64,000 nt of DNA from Glycomyces sp. TRM65418 (GTDB lineage Bacteria; Actinomycetota; Actinomycetes; Mycobacteriales; Micromonosporaceae). This document shows positions 48,989 through 57,167 of this stretch, piece after piece. Positions within the stretch are counted from its first letter, which is position 1. Every line of letters starts with the position of its first letter. The notes below the pieces were generated by a model. That model was not told the DNA's origin and made no database searches. It worked only from the letters and a program-made list of their open reading frames with translations. Location: positions 62,001-126,000 of the forward strand of contig NZ_JAJFAX010000009.1 of the NCBI RefSeq assembly GCF_019710475.1. The letters run 5' to 3'. Made by a program: the position numbers and the translations under genes.

Positions 48989-49972
48989 TCACCAGCGGTC
49001 GTGGACCTGCGGGCGGATCTTCTCGTCGTAGAGGTCGCGGACGGCCGCGAGGGTCGCGTCCGGCAGCGGTTCGAGGGCGGCGGCCTCGGCGTTGGCCCGG
49101 GCCTGCTCGGGGTTGCGGGCGCCCGGGATCACCGTGGAGACGCCGGGCTGCTGGATGATCCAGCGCAGCGCCGTCTGCGCGGGCGTCGCCCCTTCGGGCG
49201 CGAGCTCGGCGAATCGCACCGCGGCGTCCACGCCGGTCTCGTAGTCGACCCCGGCGAAGGTCTCGCCCTGGTCGAAGTACTCGCCGTGGCGGTTGTAGTG
49301 GCGGTGGTCGTTCTCGGCGAAGACCGTGTCCTTCGTGTACTTGCCCGAGAGGAGGCCGCTGGCGAGCGGGACGCGCGCGATGATGCCCACGCCGGCCTCG
49401 GCGGCGGCCGGGAGCACCGCTTCGAGGGGCTTGAGCCGGAACGGGTTGACGATGATCTGAACGCTCGCGGTGCCCGGGCGCGCGATCGCGGTCAGGGCCT
49501 CATCGCACGTCTCGACGCTCACGCCGTAGGCGGCGATCCGCTCCTCCTCCACCAGGGTGTCGAGGGCGTCGTAGACCGCGTCCGTGTCGTACACCGGCGT
49601 CGGCGGGCAGTGCAGCTGCACGAGGTCGAGGCGGTCGACGCCGAGGTACACCCGCGAGCGGTCGGTCCAGGCGCGGAAGTTGTCGACGTGGTAGAGCTTC
49701 GGTTCGAGGGGCACGCGGCGTCCCATCTTGGTCGCCACCATCACGTCGGCGTCCGGGCGCTCACGCAGGAAGCGGCCGATGAGCTGCTCCGAGCGGCCGT
49801 CGCCGTAGACGTCGGCGGTGTCGAAGAACGTGACGCCGGACTCCACGGCGGCGTCGAGGACCGCGAACGCGTCCTCGTCGTTCACGTCGCCCCAGTCGGC
49901 CCCCAGCTGCCAGGTGCCCAGGCCGACCACCGAGACCCGCTGACCGCTCCTGCCGAATGCACGCTGCTCCAT
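48989..49972 (-). CDS. aldo/keto reductase
   Basis: A 327-aa NADPH-dependent aldo/keto reductase: VSVVGLGTWQLGADWG, catalytic FFDTADVYGDGRSEQLIG (Asp, Tyr), VMVATKMGRRVP (Lys), LVQLHCPPTPVYD (His) and the C-terminal VSTVIPGARNPEQ. All four catalytic residues are present, unlike the first AKR where the His is shifted. The ATG at 49970-49972 starts the fold. Substrate unknown; beside GH43 it could reduce a released sugar, but that is a guess. Confidence 0.9.
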   Translation of the reverse strand: MEQRAFGRSGQRVSVVGLGTWQLGADWGDVNDEDAFAVLDAAVESGVTFFDTADVYGDGRSEQLIGRFLRERPDADVMVATKMGRRVPLEPKLYHVDNFRAWTDRSRVYLGVDRLDLVQLHCPPTPVYDTDAVYDALDTLVEEERIAAYGVSVETCDEALTAIARPGTASVQIIVNPFRLKPLEAVLPAAAEAGVGIIARVPLASGLLSGKYTKDTVFAENDHRHYNRHGEYFDQGETFAGVDYETGVDAAVRFAELAPEGATPAQTALRWIIQQPGVSTVIPGARNPEQARANAEAAALEPLPDATLAAVRDLYDEKIRPQVHDRW

Positions 49973-50255
49973 CGATCCCCCATCTCGTCGCTCCTGCTGC
50001 TTGCGGGGCAAGTGTAAGGACGGGTCGCCTCGCCCGCGCGAGCCGGTGCGGCGTTCCCGGCCACCGCTCCCCCGGCGCTCCGGCGACGGTCGACGCGGTC
50101 CGATGCACCCGCGGGCACCTGAACGCGTTCGAAGCCGTCGTCGCCGGGGAACTCCCTGGTGAGGCCGTCACCGCCGGACCGGGGCGGCGTTGTCCGAATG
50201 CCGAACTCCTCGTCGCCGCGCCGATCGGCGGCGAGGTCGCGAAAGGTGCAATGCA

Positions 50256-50678
50256 ATGGGGATGACCGGACCAGCCGACATCGCGAACTCCACGGAACCG
50301 AAGGACGTGGTGCGCCGCCAGTATCTGGCATCGGCCTCGGGAGACCTGGCCGCGCTCCAGGCCACCCTCGCCCCCGACGTCGAGTGGACCGAGATGGCCG
50401 GATTCCCGCTCGGGGGCACGTACCGGACGCCCGAGGGCGTGACCGAGAACGTCATGGAACCGCTCGCCGCCGCCTGGGAGGGCTGGACCGCGCACGACGA
50501 CACCTACATCGCCCAAGGCGAAGACGTCGTCGTCCTGGCCCGGTACACCGCCCGCAACAGGACCACCGGCAGGGACATCAACGTCCGCGTCGCCCATCAC
50601 TTCACCGTCAGGGGCGGTCTGATCGTCCGCTTCGAGCAGTTCGCGGACACCGCGAAGGTCCGCGACGCCATGGCCTGA
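50256..50678 (+). CDS. SnoaL/NTF2-like protein
   Basis: A 140-aa protein of the NTF2-like/SnoaL-like fold: VVRRQYLASASGDLAALQAT, LAPDVEWTEMAGFPLGGTYR, GEDVVVLARYTARN and VAHHFTVRGGLIVRFEQFAD, ending with the typical helix. Such folds bind or isomerise small molecules. No specific catalytic set can be assigned. The ATG at 50256 follows an AAAGG site; the ATG at 50262 is an alternative. Confidence 0.87.
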   Translation: MGMTGPADIANSTEPKDVVRRQYLASASGDLAALQATLAPDVEWTEMAGFPLGGTYRTPEGVTENVMEPLAAAWEGWTAHDDTYIAQGEDVVVLARYTARNRTTGRDINVRVAHHFTVRGGLIVRFEQFADTAKVRDAMA

Positions 50679-50891
50679 GCGCCGCCCGGAAGTCCGCCAC
50701 GACGACGATCGCAGGTCGCGATGCGGCGTCGTGGCGTCCGCGGGCCGTTGCGCGCCGGACCGGTCCTTCGACGGCAGAGGGGCCTGACGAGGTCGCGGCG
50801 TGCAGTGGGACCGGCTGAGGTCCATGCCGGCCGATCCGGCGCCTGAAACCGACCGGTCCGAGAGCGACCATGACCGGGCGGCACCGCCCCG

Positions 50892-51389
50892 TCAGGCGGC
50901 CGGATCCTCGGGCGGACGGCCGGTCATCACGGTCCAGAGCGTGCGGCGGAGCGCGGTCTGGTCGGCTTCGGGAACGACGCTCAGATGCTCGGCGACGGCC
51001 TCCTCGCGGGCCCGCGTCACGACGTCGGCGAGGTCCATGCCCCGTTCGGTGGCGACCGGGAGGCGCACGCGCCGGTCGGTCGGAGACAGTTCGCGGACCA
51101 CGAGACCCTGGCGCTCCAGGCGGTCCACGATGGCCATCAGCGTCGACTTGTCGATGCACAGCGCCTGCGACAGCTCGTACTGCGTGCGGCGCTCGCCGTC
51201 GCCGACCGTGGCGAGCACGAGCCAGTCCCGGTGGTCGGCCAGACCCCACTCCCGGCAGACCCGGTCGGAGAGGTCGGTGAGCGCCGCGACGGCCCGGCGC
51301 ATGAGCCACGTCAAGTCGGCGGTCGCAGGGTCGTCGATCATCCGGCACGGCTTGACGGTCGCGCGACGCGGTTCGGCTGGCACTGGCAT
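50892..51389 (-). CDS. MarR-family transcriptional regulator
   Basis: A 165-aa winged-helix regulator: LTWLMRRAVAALTDLSDRVC, RRTQYELSQALCIDKSTLMA (recognition part), IVDRLERQGLVVRELSPTDR (wing) and VPEADQTALRRTLWTVM (dimer helices). It is divergent from the LLM oxidoreductase at 51491, with palindromes in between. A thiol (Cys in ALCIDKST) at the recognition helix might give redox sensing. The start could be 51389 or the ATG at 51341. Confidence 0.92.
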   Translation of the reverse strand: MPVPAEPRRATVKPCRMIDDPATADLTWLMRRAVAALTDLSDRVCREWGLADHRDWLVLATVGDGERRTQYELSQALCIDKSTLMAIVDRLERQGLVVRELSPTDRRVRLPVATERGMDLADVVTRAREEAVAEHLSVVPEADQTALRRTLWTVMTGRPPEDPAA

Positions 51390-51418
51390 GGGTTCATCCT
51401 ACCAGAGACGCTCCGCGC

Positions 51419-51446
51419 TCAGATCGTCTTGATTCAGATGATCTGA
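51419..51446. promoter_or_regulatory. MarR operators in the divergent promoter
   Basis: TCAGATGATCTGA at 51434-51446 is a perfect 6-1-6 palindrome. TCAGATCGTCTTGA at 51419-51432 is a related, imperfect copy directly beside it. TGATAC at 51444-51449 could be the -10 of the LLM gene. The sites lie between the MarR start (51389) and the LLM start (51491), where they could control both. Confidence 0.65.
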
Positions 51447-51490
51447 TACCGTCGGTTCGGCACCCGACCGAGCAAGTGAGAAGGCGACCC

Positions 51491-52522
51491 ATGAAGCTGA
51501 GCGTCCTCGACGTCATCCCCGTACGGTCCGACCAGCGCTCGGCCGACGCCATCGCCGCGTCCCGCGCGCTCGCGCAGCGCGCCGACGAGCTGGGGTACGA
51601 GCGGTACTGGTTCGCCGAGCACCACAACATGCCGATCATCGCCTCGACCAACCCGCCGGTGCTCATCGGCATGATCGCCGCCGCGACGGACCGGATCCGG
51701 GTCGGCTCGGGCGGAGTCATGCTGCCCAACCACGCGCCGCTGGTCGTCGCCGAGCAGTTCGCCCTGCTGGAGGCCGCGTTCCCCGGGCGCATCGACCTGG
51801 GCATCGGCCGGGCTCCCGGCAGCGATCCGGTGACGGCGTGGGCGTTGCGTCAGAACGCGGGCGACGATCCGGTCGCCCGGTTCTCCAGCGATGTGGACGA
51901 GGTCGTCGCACTGACGGGCGGCGCGGGCGTCGCCGTCGCGGTGCGCGGGGGCCGACACGAGTTGCGGGCGACGCCGACCGCGGCTTCCGCTCCCGACGTG
52001 TGGCTGCTGGGCTCGTCGGACTTCTCGGCGAAGCTCGCCGCAGAGAAGGGCCTGCCGTACGTGTTCGCGCACCACTTCGCCGGGCAGGACACGGCCGAGG
52101 CGCTGAAGCTGTATCGCGACCGGTTCAAGCCCACCGAGGGGTATTCGGAGCCGCGGACGTTCCTCACGGTGAACGCCTCCGTCGCCGAGACCGACGAGGA
52201 GGCGCTGCGCCGCACGCTCCCGCAGGCGCTCGCGATGCTGGCGCTGCGCAGCGGCGCCCCGCTGGAGCCGCAGCCGACCATCGAGGACGCCGAGCGGGTC
52301 GAGCTGACGGAAGCGCAGGCCACGATCATCGGCGCGATGCGCGCCAAGTGGGTCATCGGCTCGCCCGAGACCGCGAAGGCCCGGCTCGAGGAGCTGCGCG
52401 CGCGGTTCGAGGTGGACGAGGTGATGATCAACCCGGTCGCAGGCGTCTACGCGGGCACCGATCCGGCCGCCTCGCCGGCACGCGAGGAGACGCTGCGACT
52501 CCTGGCACCACTTGCGGGGTAA
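51491..52522 (+). CDS. LLM-class (luciferase-like) flavin oxidoreductase
   Basis: A 343-aa luciferase-like monooxygenase of the MsnO8/YhbW type. Marks are LSVLDVIPVRSDQRSADAIA, YERYWFAEHHNMPIIASTNP (the hallmark WFAEHHN), RIRVGSGGVMLPNHAPLVVA and FPGRIDLGIGRAPGSDP. It uses a reduced flavin or F420 to oxidise an unknown substrate. It is divergent from MarR, which likely represses it. The ATG at 51491 follows AGAAGG. Confidence 0.92.
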   Translation: MKLSVLDVIPVRSDQRSADAIAASRALAQRADELGYERYWFAEHHNMPIIASTNPPVLIGMIAAATDRIRVGSGGVMLPNHAPLVVAEQFALLEAAFPGRIDLGIGRAPGSDPVTAWALRQNAGDDPVARFSSDVDEVVALTGGAGVAVAVRGGRHELRATPTAASAPDVWLLGSSDFSAKLAAEKGLPYVFAHHFAGQDTAEALKLYRDRFKPTEGYSEPRTFLTVNASVAETDEEALRRTLPQALAMLALRSGAPLEPQPTIEDAERVELTEAQATIIGAMRAKWVIGSPETAKARLEELRARFEVDEVMINPVAGVYAGTDPAASPAREETLRLLAPLAG

Positions 52523-53086
52523 GGGAAGCGGGAGAACGCGCAAGCGCCGGCTCGGGCGCTGACGAAAGCCGGTCACGTGCTCGCTTGAGCGGCCGTGCGG
52601 TGGACGGGCGAGTCCCCGCTCTCAGGGCCCCGCCGAGAACCGCTCGCGCTCAGCCTTCGCTGACGCGGATCGTGGACTCGACGCGCCTGCGGCCGCGCCG
52701 AGAACCGGGTGCCGCACCTTCATGCTCCTGCCATGAACGTCCGCCCGAGACCGCACCCGGCGCGAGCCGTGGACCAAGCGCGTTCGCGGCTTCGCCGAGA
52801 CCGGCGAGGTCCTCGATCAGCGCTGCACGCTCGGCGTGCACCAGCGGCCGGACGTCGCTTCCCATCGTCACTTCCTCGCTCGATCACGCTCGCCGACAGG
52901 TACGACCGCACGAGCGGCGGAACATCACGTCCGTCGAACTCGGCTCATCGTGATCGGCTGTAATACCGCGCACCATTGCCGGTTTCACGTCACAGGAGTG
53001 TCGCCCGAATCGGTAGGGTTGGAGGCAGTTCTGGCACCGTTCCAGCGTCGGCGGTGCGCCCCGCCCGCTTACCCGAACGGTTCTGC
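52523..53086. other. 564-base region with a gene remnant and no intact gene
   Basis: Between the LLM gene and the SulP transporter there is no intact frame. It contains the short minus-strand remnant at 52650-52871 (listed separately). A TAGGGT box near 53017-53022 may be the SulP promoter. The rest is G/C-rich without clear repeats. Confidence 0.5.
52650..52871 (-). pseudogene. N-terminal remnant of a mycothiol-dependent maleylpyruvate-isomerase-like gene
   Basis: The first ~27 residues from the ATG at 52869-52871 (SDVRPLVHAERAALIEDLAG) resemble the opening of actinobacterial DinB/maleylpyruvate isomerase-like proteins, which continue for ~200 residues with a WTV-DVLAH helix. Here the similarity is lost after GLGEA and the frame ends at 52650 after a basic tail. 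I read it as a decayed fragment; chance resemblance cannot be excluded. Confidence 0.4.
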
Positions 53087-54583
53087 ATGCCTCTCGCCGC
53101 CCGCTCGCGCGCTGCCCGTCTCCGTTTCACGCTTCCCCGCCCGATCGCGCCGTTCCTGCGGACCGAGCTGCTCGCCGGTCTCCTGGTCGCCCTCGCACTG
53201 ATCCCCGAGGCCATCGCGTTCTCGATCATCGCCGGCGTCGACCCCCGCGTCGGATTGTTCGCGTCGTTCATCATGGCCTGCTCGATCGCGTTCCTCGGCG
53301 GACGCCCGGCCATGATCTCCGCCGCCACCGGCGCCATGGCCCTGGTCGTCGCCCCCCTGGTCGCCTCCCACGGCGTCGGCTACCTCATCGCCGCCACACT
53401 CCTCGCGGGCGCCGTCCAGCTCGGAGTGGCGTTCACCGGGATCGTCAAGCTCATGCGGTTCATCCCCCGCAGTGTGCTGACCGGGTTCATCAACGCCCTC
53501 GCGATCCTCATCTTCATGGCGCAGCTCCCCCACTTCGTGGACGAAGGCTGGGTCGTGTGGACGATGGTCGCCGTCGGCCTCGCGATCATCTGGGGCCTGC
53601 CGTACCTGACGAAGGCGGTGCCGTCGCCGCTCATCGCGATCGTCGCCCTCACCGCCGTCACCGTGGCGTTCGGCATCGCCGTCCCGAACGTCGGCGACAT
53701 GGGCGAGCTGCCCTCGGGTCTGCCCGGCCTCGTGCTGCCCGACGTGCCGTTCAACCTCGACACGCTCGGCGTGATCGCGCCGTACGCGATCGGCCTGGCC
53801 GCGGTCGGCCTCCTCGAATCCCTGATGACCGCCAAGGTCGTCGACGACGCCACCGACACCGGTTCGAACAAGACCCGTGAAGCCGCGGGCCAGGGCATCG
53901 GCAACATCCTCGTCGGCTGCTTCGGCGGCATGGCCGGCTGCGCGATGATCGGCCAGACGATGATCAACGTCAAGGCCGGGGCCCGCTCGCGGCTCTCGAC
54001 CTTCTCGGCCGGGTTCTTCCTGCTCATCCTCATCGTGGTGCTCGGCGACCTGGTGGCGCGGATTCCGATGGCGGCGCTCGTGGCCGTCATGGTCTTCGTG
54101 TCCGCGGTGACCTTCGACTGGCACTCGATCCTGCCGAGGACGCTCCGCAAGATGCCGGTCTCCGAGACGATCACCATGGTCGTCACCGTCGCCGTCACCG
54201 TCGCCACCCACAACCTCGCCATCGGCGTCCTCGCCGGCGTCATCGTCGCGATGGTCGCCTTCGCCCGCAAGGTCGCCCACCTGGTCGAGGTCACCAGCGT
54301 CACCGACCCCGACGGCTCCACCGAGATCTACGCGGTCACCGGACAGCTGTTCTTCGCCTCCTCAAACGACCTCGTCCACTTCTTCGACTACGACGGCGAC
54401 CCCGACAAGGTCGTCATCGACCTCTCCGACGCGCACGTGTGGGACGCCTCCACCGTCTCCGCGCTCGACGCGGTCGAGGCCAAGTACGCCGCCCGCGGCA
54501 AGAAGGTCGAGATCGTCGGCCTCAACCGCCCCAGCGCGAGGCTCCACGGCGAACTCACCGGCACCCTCAGCGGCGGCCACTAG
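53087..54583 (+). CDS. SulP-family anion transporter with STAS domain
   Basis: A 498-aa transporter. About 11-12 membrane segments run from the Sulfate_transp domain start (ELLAGLLVALALIPEAIAFS) through IAGVDPRVGLFASFIMACSI, GLLESLMTAKVVDD, and NILVGCFGGMAGCAMIGQTM. A C-terminal STAS domain (about 405-490) has DKVVIDLSDAHVWDASTVSAL. SulP proteins move sulfate, bicarbonate or other anions. The ATG at 53087 was chosen; an upstream GTG at 53054 is also in frame and no clear ribosome site decides. Confidence 0.9.
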   Translation: MPLAARSRAARLRFTLPRPIAPFLRTELLAGLLVALALIPEAIAFSIIAGVDPRVGLFASFIMACSIAFLGGRPAMISAATGAMALVVAPLVASHGVGYLIAATLLAGAVQLGVAFTGIVKLMRFIPRSVLTGFINALAILIFMAQLPHFVDEGWVVWTMVAVGLAIIWGLPYLTKAVPSPLIAIVALTAVTVAFGIAVPNVGDMGELPSGLPGLVLPDVPFNLDTLGVIAPYAIGLAAVGLLESLMTAKVVDDATDTGSNKTREAAGQGIGNILVGCFGGMAGCAMIGQTMINVKAGARSRLSTFSAGFFLLILIVVLGDLVARIPMAALVAVMVFVSAVTFDWHSILPRTLRKMPVSETITMVVTVAVTVATHNLAIGVLAGVIVAMVAFARKVAHLVEVTSVTDPDGSTEIYAVTGQLFFASSNDLVHFFDYDGDPDKVVIDLSDAHVWDASTVSALDAVEAKYAARGKKVEIVGLNRPSARLHGELTGTLSGGH

Positions 54584-54605
54584 CGCCCGCGTGAATCCAC
54601 GATCA

Positions 54606-54635
54606 GGGCCGCAAGCCGGTACCGGCTTGCGGCCC
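54606..54635 (+). terminator. perfect 15-bp stem terminator after the SulP gene
   Basis: Arms 54606-54620 and 54621-54635 form a perfect 30-base palindrome centred on GGTACC, 22 bases after the SulP stop. A short CTTCG follows. Confidence 0.85.
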
Positions 54636-54772
54636 TTCGCCGTCCTCTGCTCGGCTGCGCCCGACGCGGCCGAGCGCGTCGCCTGCCGACGCCGCGAGAT
54701 CCGTCGCCGCCCGGCTCTCAAGATCGCCTGGGCGTCGGCCTCATCGTCGGCTGGAGCCTGCAGACAGGACGA

Positions 54773-54793
54773 GCGGGCCGGAAACCGGCCCGC
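54773..54793 (-). terminator. hairpin after the small CxxC protein gene
   Basis: GCGGGCCGG (54773-54781) pairs with CCGGCCCGC (54785-54793) around AAA. It lies 18 bases beyond the minus-strand stop at 54812, so it should end that transcript. The rest of 54636-54811 shows nothing else. Confidence 0.65.
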
Positions 54794-54811
54794 CCCTCCT
54801 GACGCTCCACA

Positions 54812-55069
54812 TCACTGATCCGTTAACGCAGCGGCTGCGGCGACGATCGCCTGCTGCCGGCTCGAACGAGTCGTCTCAGCGCACATGTGGCACTCGTGCT
54901 CACCGTCGAAGTGGGGGTCGACGGCCCAGCCTTCGGCTTCGGCGGCCGAGCACAGCACGGGCCAGCTCAAGAAGGAATCGTCGTGGCACTGAAACGAGGC
55001 TCCGCAGCCGTCGCAGTACAGTTCGTACTCGCTACTGCCATTGATACAGGGGTATATCCGTCCGCTCAT
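54812..55069 (-). CDS. small CxxC zinc-ribbon-like protein
   Basis: An 85-aa protein with two CxxC motifs, CDGCGASFQC near residue 19 and CHMC near residue 60, plus an early single Cys (IYPCINGSSEYELYC). This spacing is typical of small zinc-ribbon or knuckle folds. Between them is SFLSWPVLCSAAEAEGWAVD. There is no signal peptide. The ATG at 55067-55069 follows GGAG. I do not recognise a named family. It overlaps the end of the frameshifted gene at 55032-55596 and may belong to the Ku operon. Confidence 0.65.
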   Translation of the reverse strand: MSGRIYPCINGSSEYELYCDGCGASFQCHDDSFLSWPVLCSAAEAEGWAVDPHFDGEHECHMCAETTRSSRQQAIVAAAAALTDQ

Positions 55070-55596
55070 GGTCGATCGCTCCGTTCCACCGGCGAACCGG
55101 GCCCGGGTCGCGAGCCGGAACCGCCGGAGAAGTTCCTCTGGACACACGAGGTGCCCCGGAACGGACCAATCCAAACGCCACTGTCAGGCCGCCCCCCGGG
55201 TGCGGATCAGCCGACCGGGGTGGCGGGCCCCCGGAACGCCGCGCCTCCTGCGCCGGATGGCGGACGTAGGTTCGCAGCAGCTCCCGGTGGCGGCCGAGGT
55301 CAGGGACCGCGAGGTGCCGCATCACGGCGGGCTGGGCGATGCAGGCCACGAGGACGTCGCCGGGATAGCTGACGCGGTCGGGGCTGCTCTCGTCCAGCCG
55401 GGTCAGCCAGGGTTCGAGCGCGCCGAGGACGGCCCGGCTGACGTGCTCGGCGCAGTCCCGCGGGGCCCGTGAACGCCGGTGGATGCTCGGGTTCCTTCTC
55501 GATCGTCTCGGCTATCGTCAGCGTCAGGCCCTGCTCGAACTTGGAGTCGACGACCCAGGCCGGCAGCGGATACCGGGCCTGCAGCGCTTCGGGCAT
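55032..55596 (-). pseudogene. unknown gene behind ku, frameshifted
   Basis: From the ATG at 55594-55596, six bases beyond the Ku stop, the frame gives a sensible opening (LQARYPLPAWVVDSKFEQGL, TLTIAETIEKEPEHPPAF). Near base 55465, at a GGGGCCC run, the sense moves one base and continues RDCAEHVSRAVLGALEPWLT, LDESSPDRVSYPGDVLVACI and RHLAVPDLGRHRELLRTYVR, then turns Arg/Pro-rich toward 55032. One extra base explains it. I recognise no family. If it is a sequencing error, the intact protein would be about 140-185 residues in an operon with Ku. Confidence 0.55.
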
Positions 55597-55602
55597 GGCG
55601 TG

Positions 55603-56430
55603 TCACGCGCTTTTCCGCTGGCGGGCGGTCTTCTTCGCTGCTTTCTTGGCGGTGCTCTTCTTCGCCGTCGTCTTGCGCGCGGTCGCCTTCCTGGCGGCCT
55701 TCTTCGCCGGCCGCCGCTTGCCCTCCTTCGTCTCGAGGCTCTTCTGCAACGCGTCCATGAGGCCTTCCTTCTTCGCCTCGATGAGGTCTCGCAGGGCCTC
55801 CTGGTAGGCGTCGCTGTACTCCTCGGGACGGAAGTCGCCGGTCATGGCGTCGATGAGGGTGGCGGCCACCTGGAGCTCGGTCTTCTCGGCTTCGCCGTCC
55901 AGGCCGCTGACCTCGGGTGGGAGGATCTCGTCAGGCCACATCATCGTGTGGAGCACGAGCACCTCGTCGCGGGGCTGGAGCGCGGCGAGGGTCTCCCGCC
56001 GCCGCAACGTGACCCGCACGACGGCGATCTTGCCGGAGCCGAGCAGCGCCTCGCGCAAGAGCACGTAGGGCTTGGACGCGCCTTTGCCGGGCTCGGCGTA
56101 ATACGACTTCTCGTAGTAGATCGGGTCGATCTGCCGGCTCTCGACGAACTGCACGACCTCGATCGTCTTCGAGGAGCTCACCGGGAGGTCGGCGAGGTCG
56201 TCCTCGTCGATGAGGACCAGCTCGCCGTCCTCGGTCACGAGGCCGCGGACGACGTCCTCGGGTTCCACGGCCTCGTCGTCGAGTTCGCAGACCTTCCGGT
56301 AGCGGATCCTGCCGCCGTCGGCCGCGTGGTACTGGTGCAGGCCGATGTCGTGGCTGTCCGTCGCAGCGCGCAGGCTCACCGGGATGGACACCATCCCGAA
56401 TGCGATCACACCGTTCCAGAGCACTGGCAT
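55603..56430 (-). CDS. ku: Ku protein (non-homologous end joining)
   Basis: A 275-aa bacterial Ku, which binds DNA ends for non-homologous end joining. The family core is clear: MPVLWNGVIAFGMVSIPVSL, GLHQYHAADGGRIRYRKVCE, IYYEKSYYAEPGKGASKPYV, REALLGSGKIAVVRVTLRRR and MMWPDEILPP. The last ~40 residues are a Lys/Ala-rich tail (KKAARKATARKTTAKKSTAK), common in actinobacterial Ku and thought to aid DNA binding. The ATG at 56428-56430 starts the conserved core; a GTG at 56436 is also possible. No LigD gene is in the window. Confidence 0.95.
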   Translation of the reverse strand: MPVLWNGVIAFGMVSIPVSLRAATDSHDIGLHQYHAADGGRIRYRKVCELDDEAVEPEDVVRGLVTEDGELVLIDEDDLADLPVSSSKTIEVVQFVESRQIDPIYYEKSYYAEPGKGASKPYVLLREALLGSGKIAVVRVTLRRRETLAALQPRDEVLVLHTMMWPDEILPPEVSGLDGEAEKTELQVAATLIDAMTGDFRPEEYSDAYQEALRDLIEAKKEGLMDALQKSLETKEGKRRPAKKAARKATARKTTAKKSTAKKAAKKTARQRKSA

Positions 56431-56442
56431 GACCACAGCATG

Positions 56443-56490
56443 CCACTGTCAGTGGTCACTCATGATCCATACGTGATCATTCGTCACCAC
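56443..56490. promoter_or_regulatory. nested palindromes upstream of ku
   Basis: CCACTGTCAGTGG (56443-56455) is a perfect 6-1-6 palindrome just before the ku start. A longer imperfect repeat follows: GTGGTCACTCATGATC (56452-56467) with GATCATTCGTCACCAC (56475-56490), 13 of 16 pairs. Both lie in the ku promoter region and may bind a regulator of the repair operon. Confidence 0.5.
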
Positions 56491-56694
56491 AACCTCATGC
56501 GCACCTCTCGCCGGGAGGTTCCAGCGCGGGAACATCGGTCCTGCTGGAACGCCATGCGCAGGCAGGGGCTGCTCGGGCCCTGTACGCCCCGGCCTCTTGT
56601 TGCGCGCCGACCTGACGGGCGCTCCCCCGTGCGGGGGAGGCGGTCGGCTCGCTCGGGGGAGGGCCGCGCTCGTCCGCGGCCATAGGTTCGGTCC

Positions 56695-57153
56695 ATGCGA
56701 AACTCCATACGTATCCGTCAGGCCACTCCCGCCGCCGCCCGGTTGACCGGCCTGGCCGGCTGGTCCCTCATCGTCGTCGCCGTGCTCCACATTGTCGCGT
56801 TCATCCCGCTGGCGCCGTGGGGCGAATGGATCGACGGAAGCCTGCGGTCGGGTGACGCCGACCCCGATTCGGTCGCGGTCTTCTGGGCCCTGCCCGGCGG
56901 CATCGCGATACCCGCGGTGCTGACGGGCCTGCTCATGATCCGCTTCGGCAGGCAGGGCCAGCGCGTCCCGCTCGCCTTCGGGATCGCGCTGATCGCCTGG
57001 GTCGCGGTCTGCGTGTGGCTCATCGGCCCGAGCGGATTCATGGCGGTCCTGGTGACGGGCGGTCTCCTCATCGCCGCCGCTTCGACCGACCGCCGCAAAG
57101 GGGAAGTCCCCGTTGACACCGGCACTCGCGGGCGGGTCTCCGGAGCGGCATAA
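56695..57153 (+). CDS. DUF6463-like membrane protein
   Basis: A 152-aa protein with four hydrophobic segments (about 18-40, 62-82, 92-112 and 115-130). The layout AGWSLIVVAVLHIVAFIPLA, VFWALPGGIAIPAVLTGLLM and FGRQGQRVPLAFGIALIAWV resembles DUF6463 proteins. Function unknown. It is convergent with the GlcNAc-kinase-like gene. Confidence 0.75.
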   Translation: MRNSIRIRQATPAAARLTGLAGWSLIVVAVLHIVAFIPLAPWGEWIDGSLRSGDADPDSVAVFWALPGGIAIPAVLTGLLMIRFGRQGQRVPLAFGIALIAWVAVCVWLIGPSGFMAVLVTGGLLIAAASTDRRKGEVPVDTGTRGRVSGAA

Positions 57154-57167
57154 GCCACCGCACGCGC

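Noticed and set aside
52976-53086. Longer SulP N-terminus from the TTG at 52976
   Set aside because: The extra 37 residues are Arg/Ser/Gly-rich and unlike SulP N-termini; the transport domain begins soon after the ATG at 53087.
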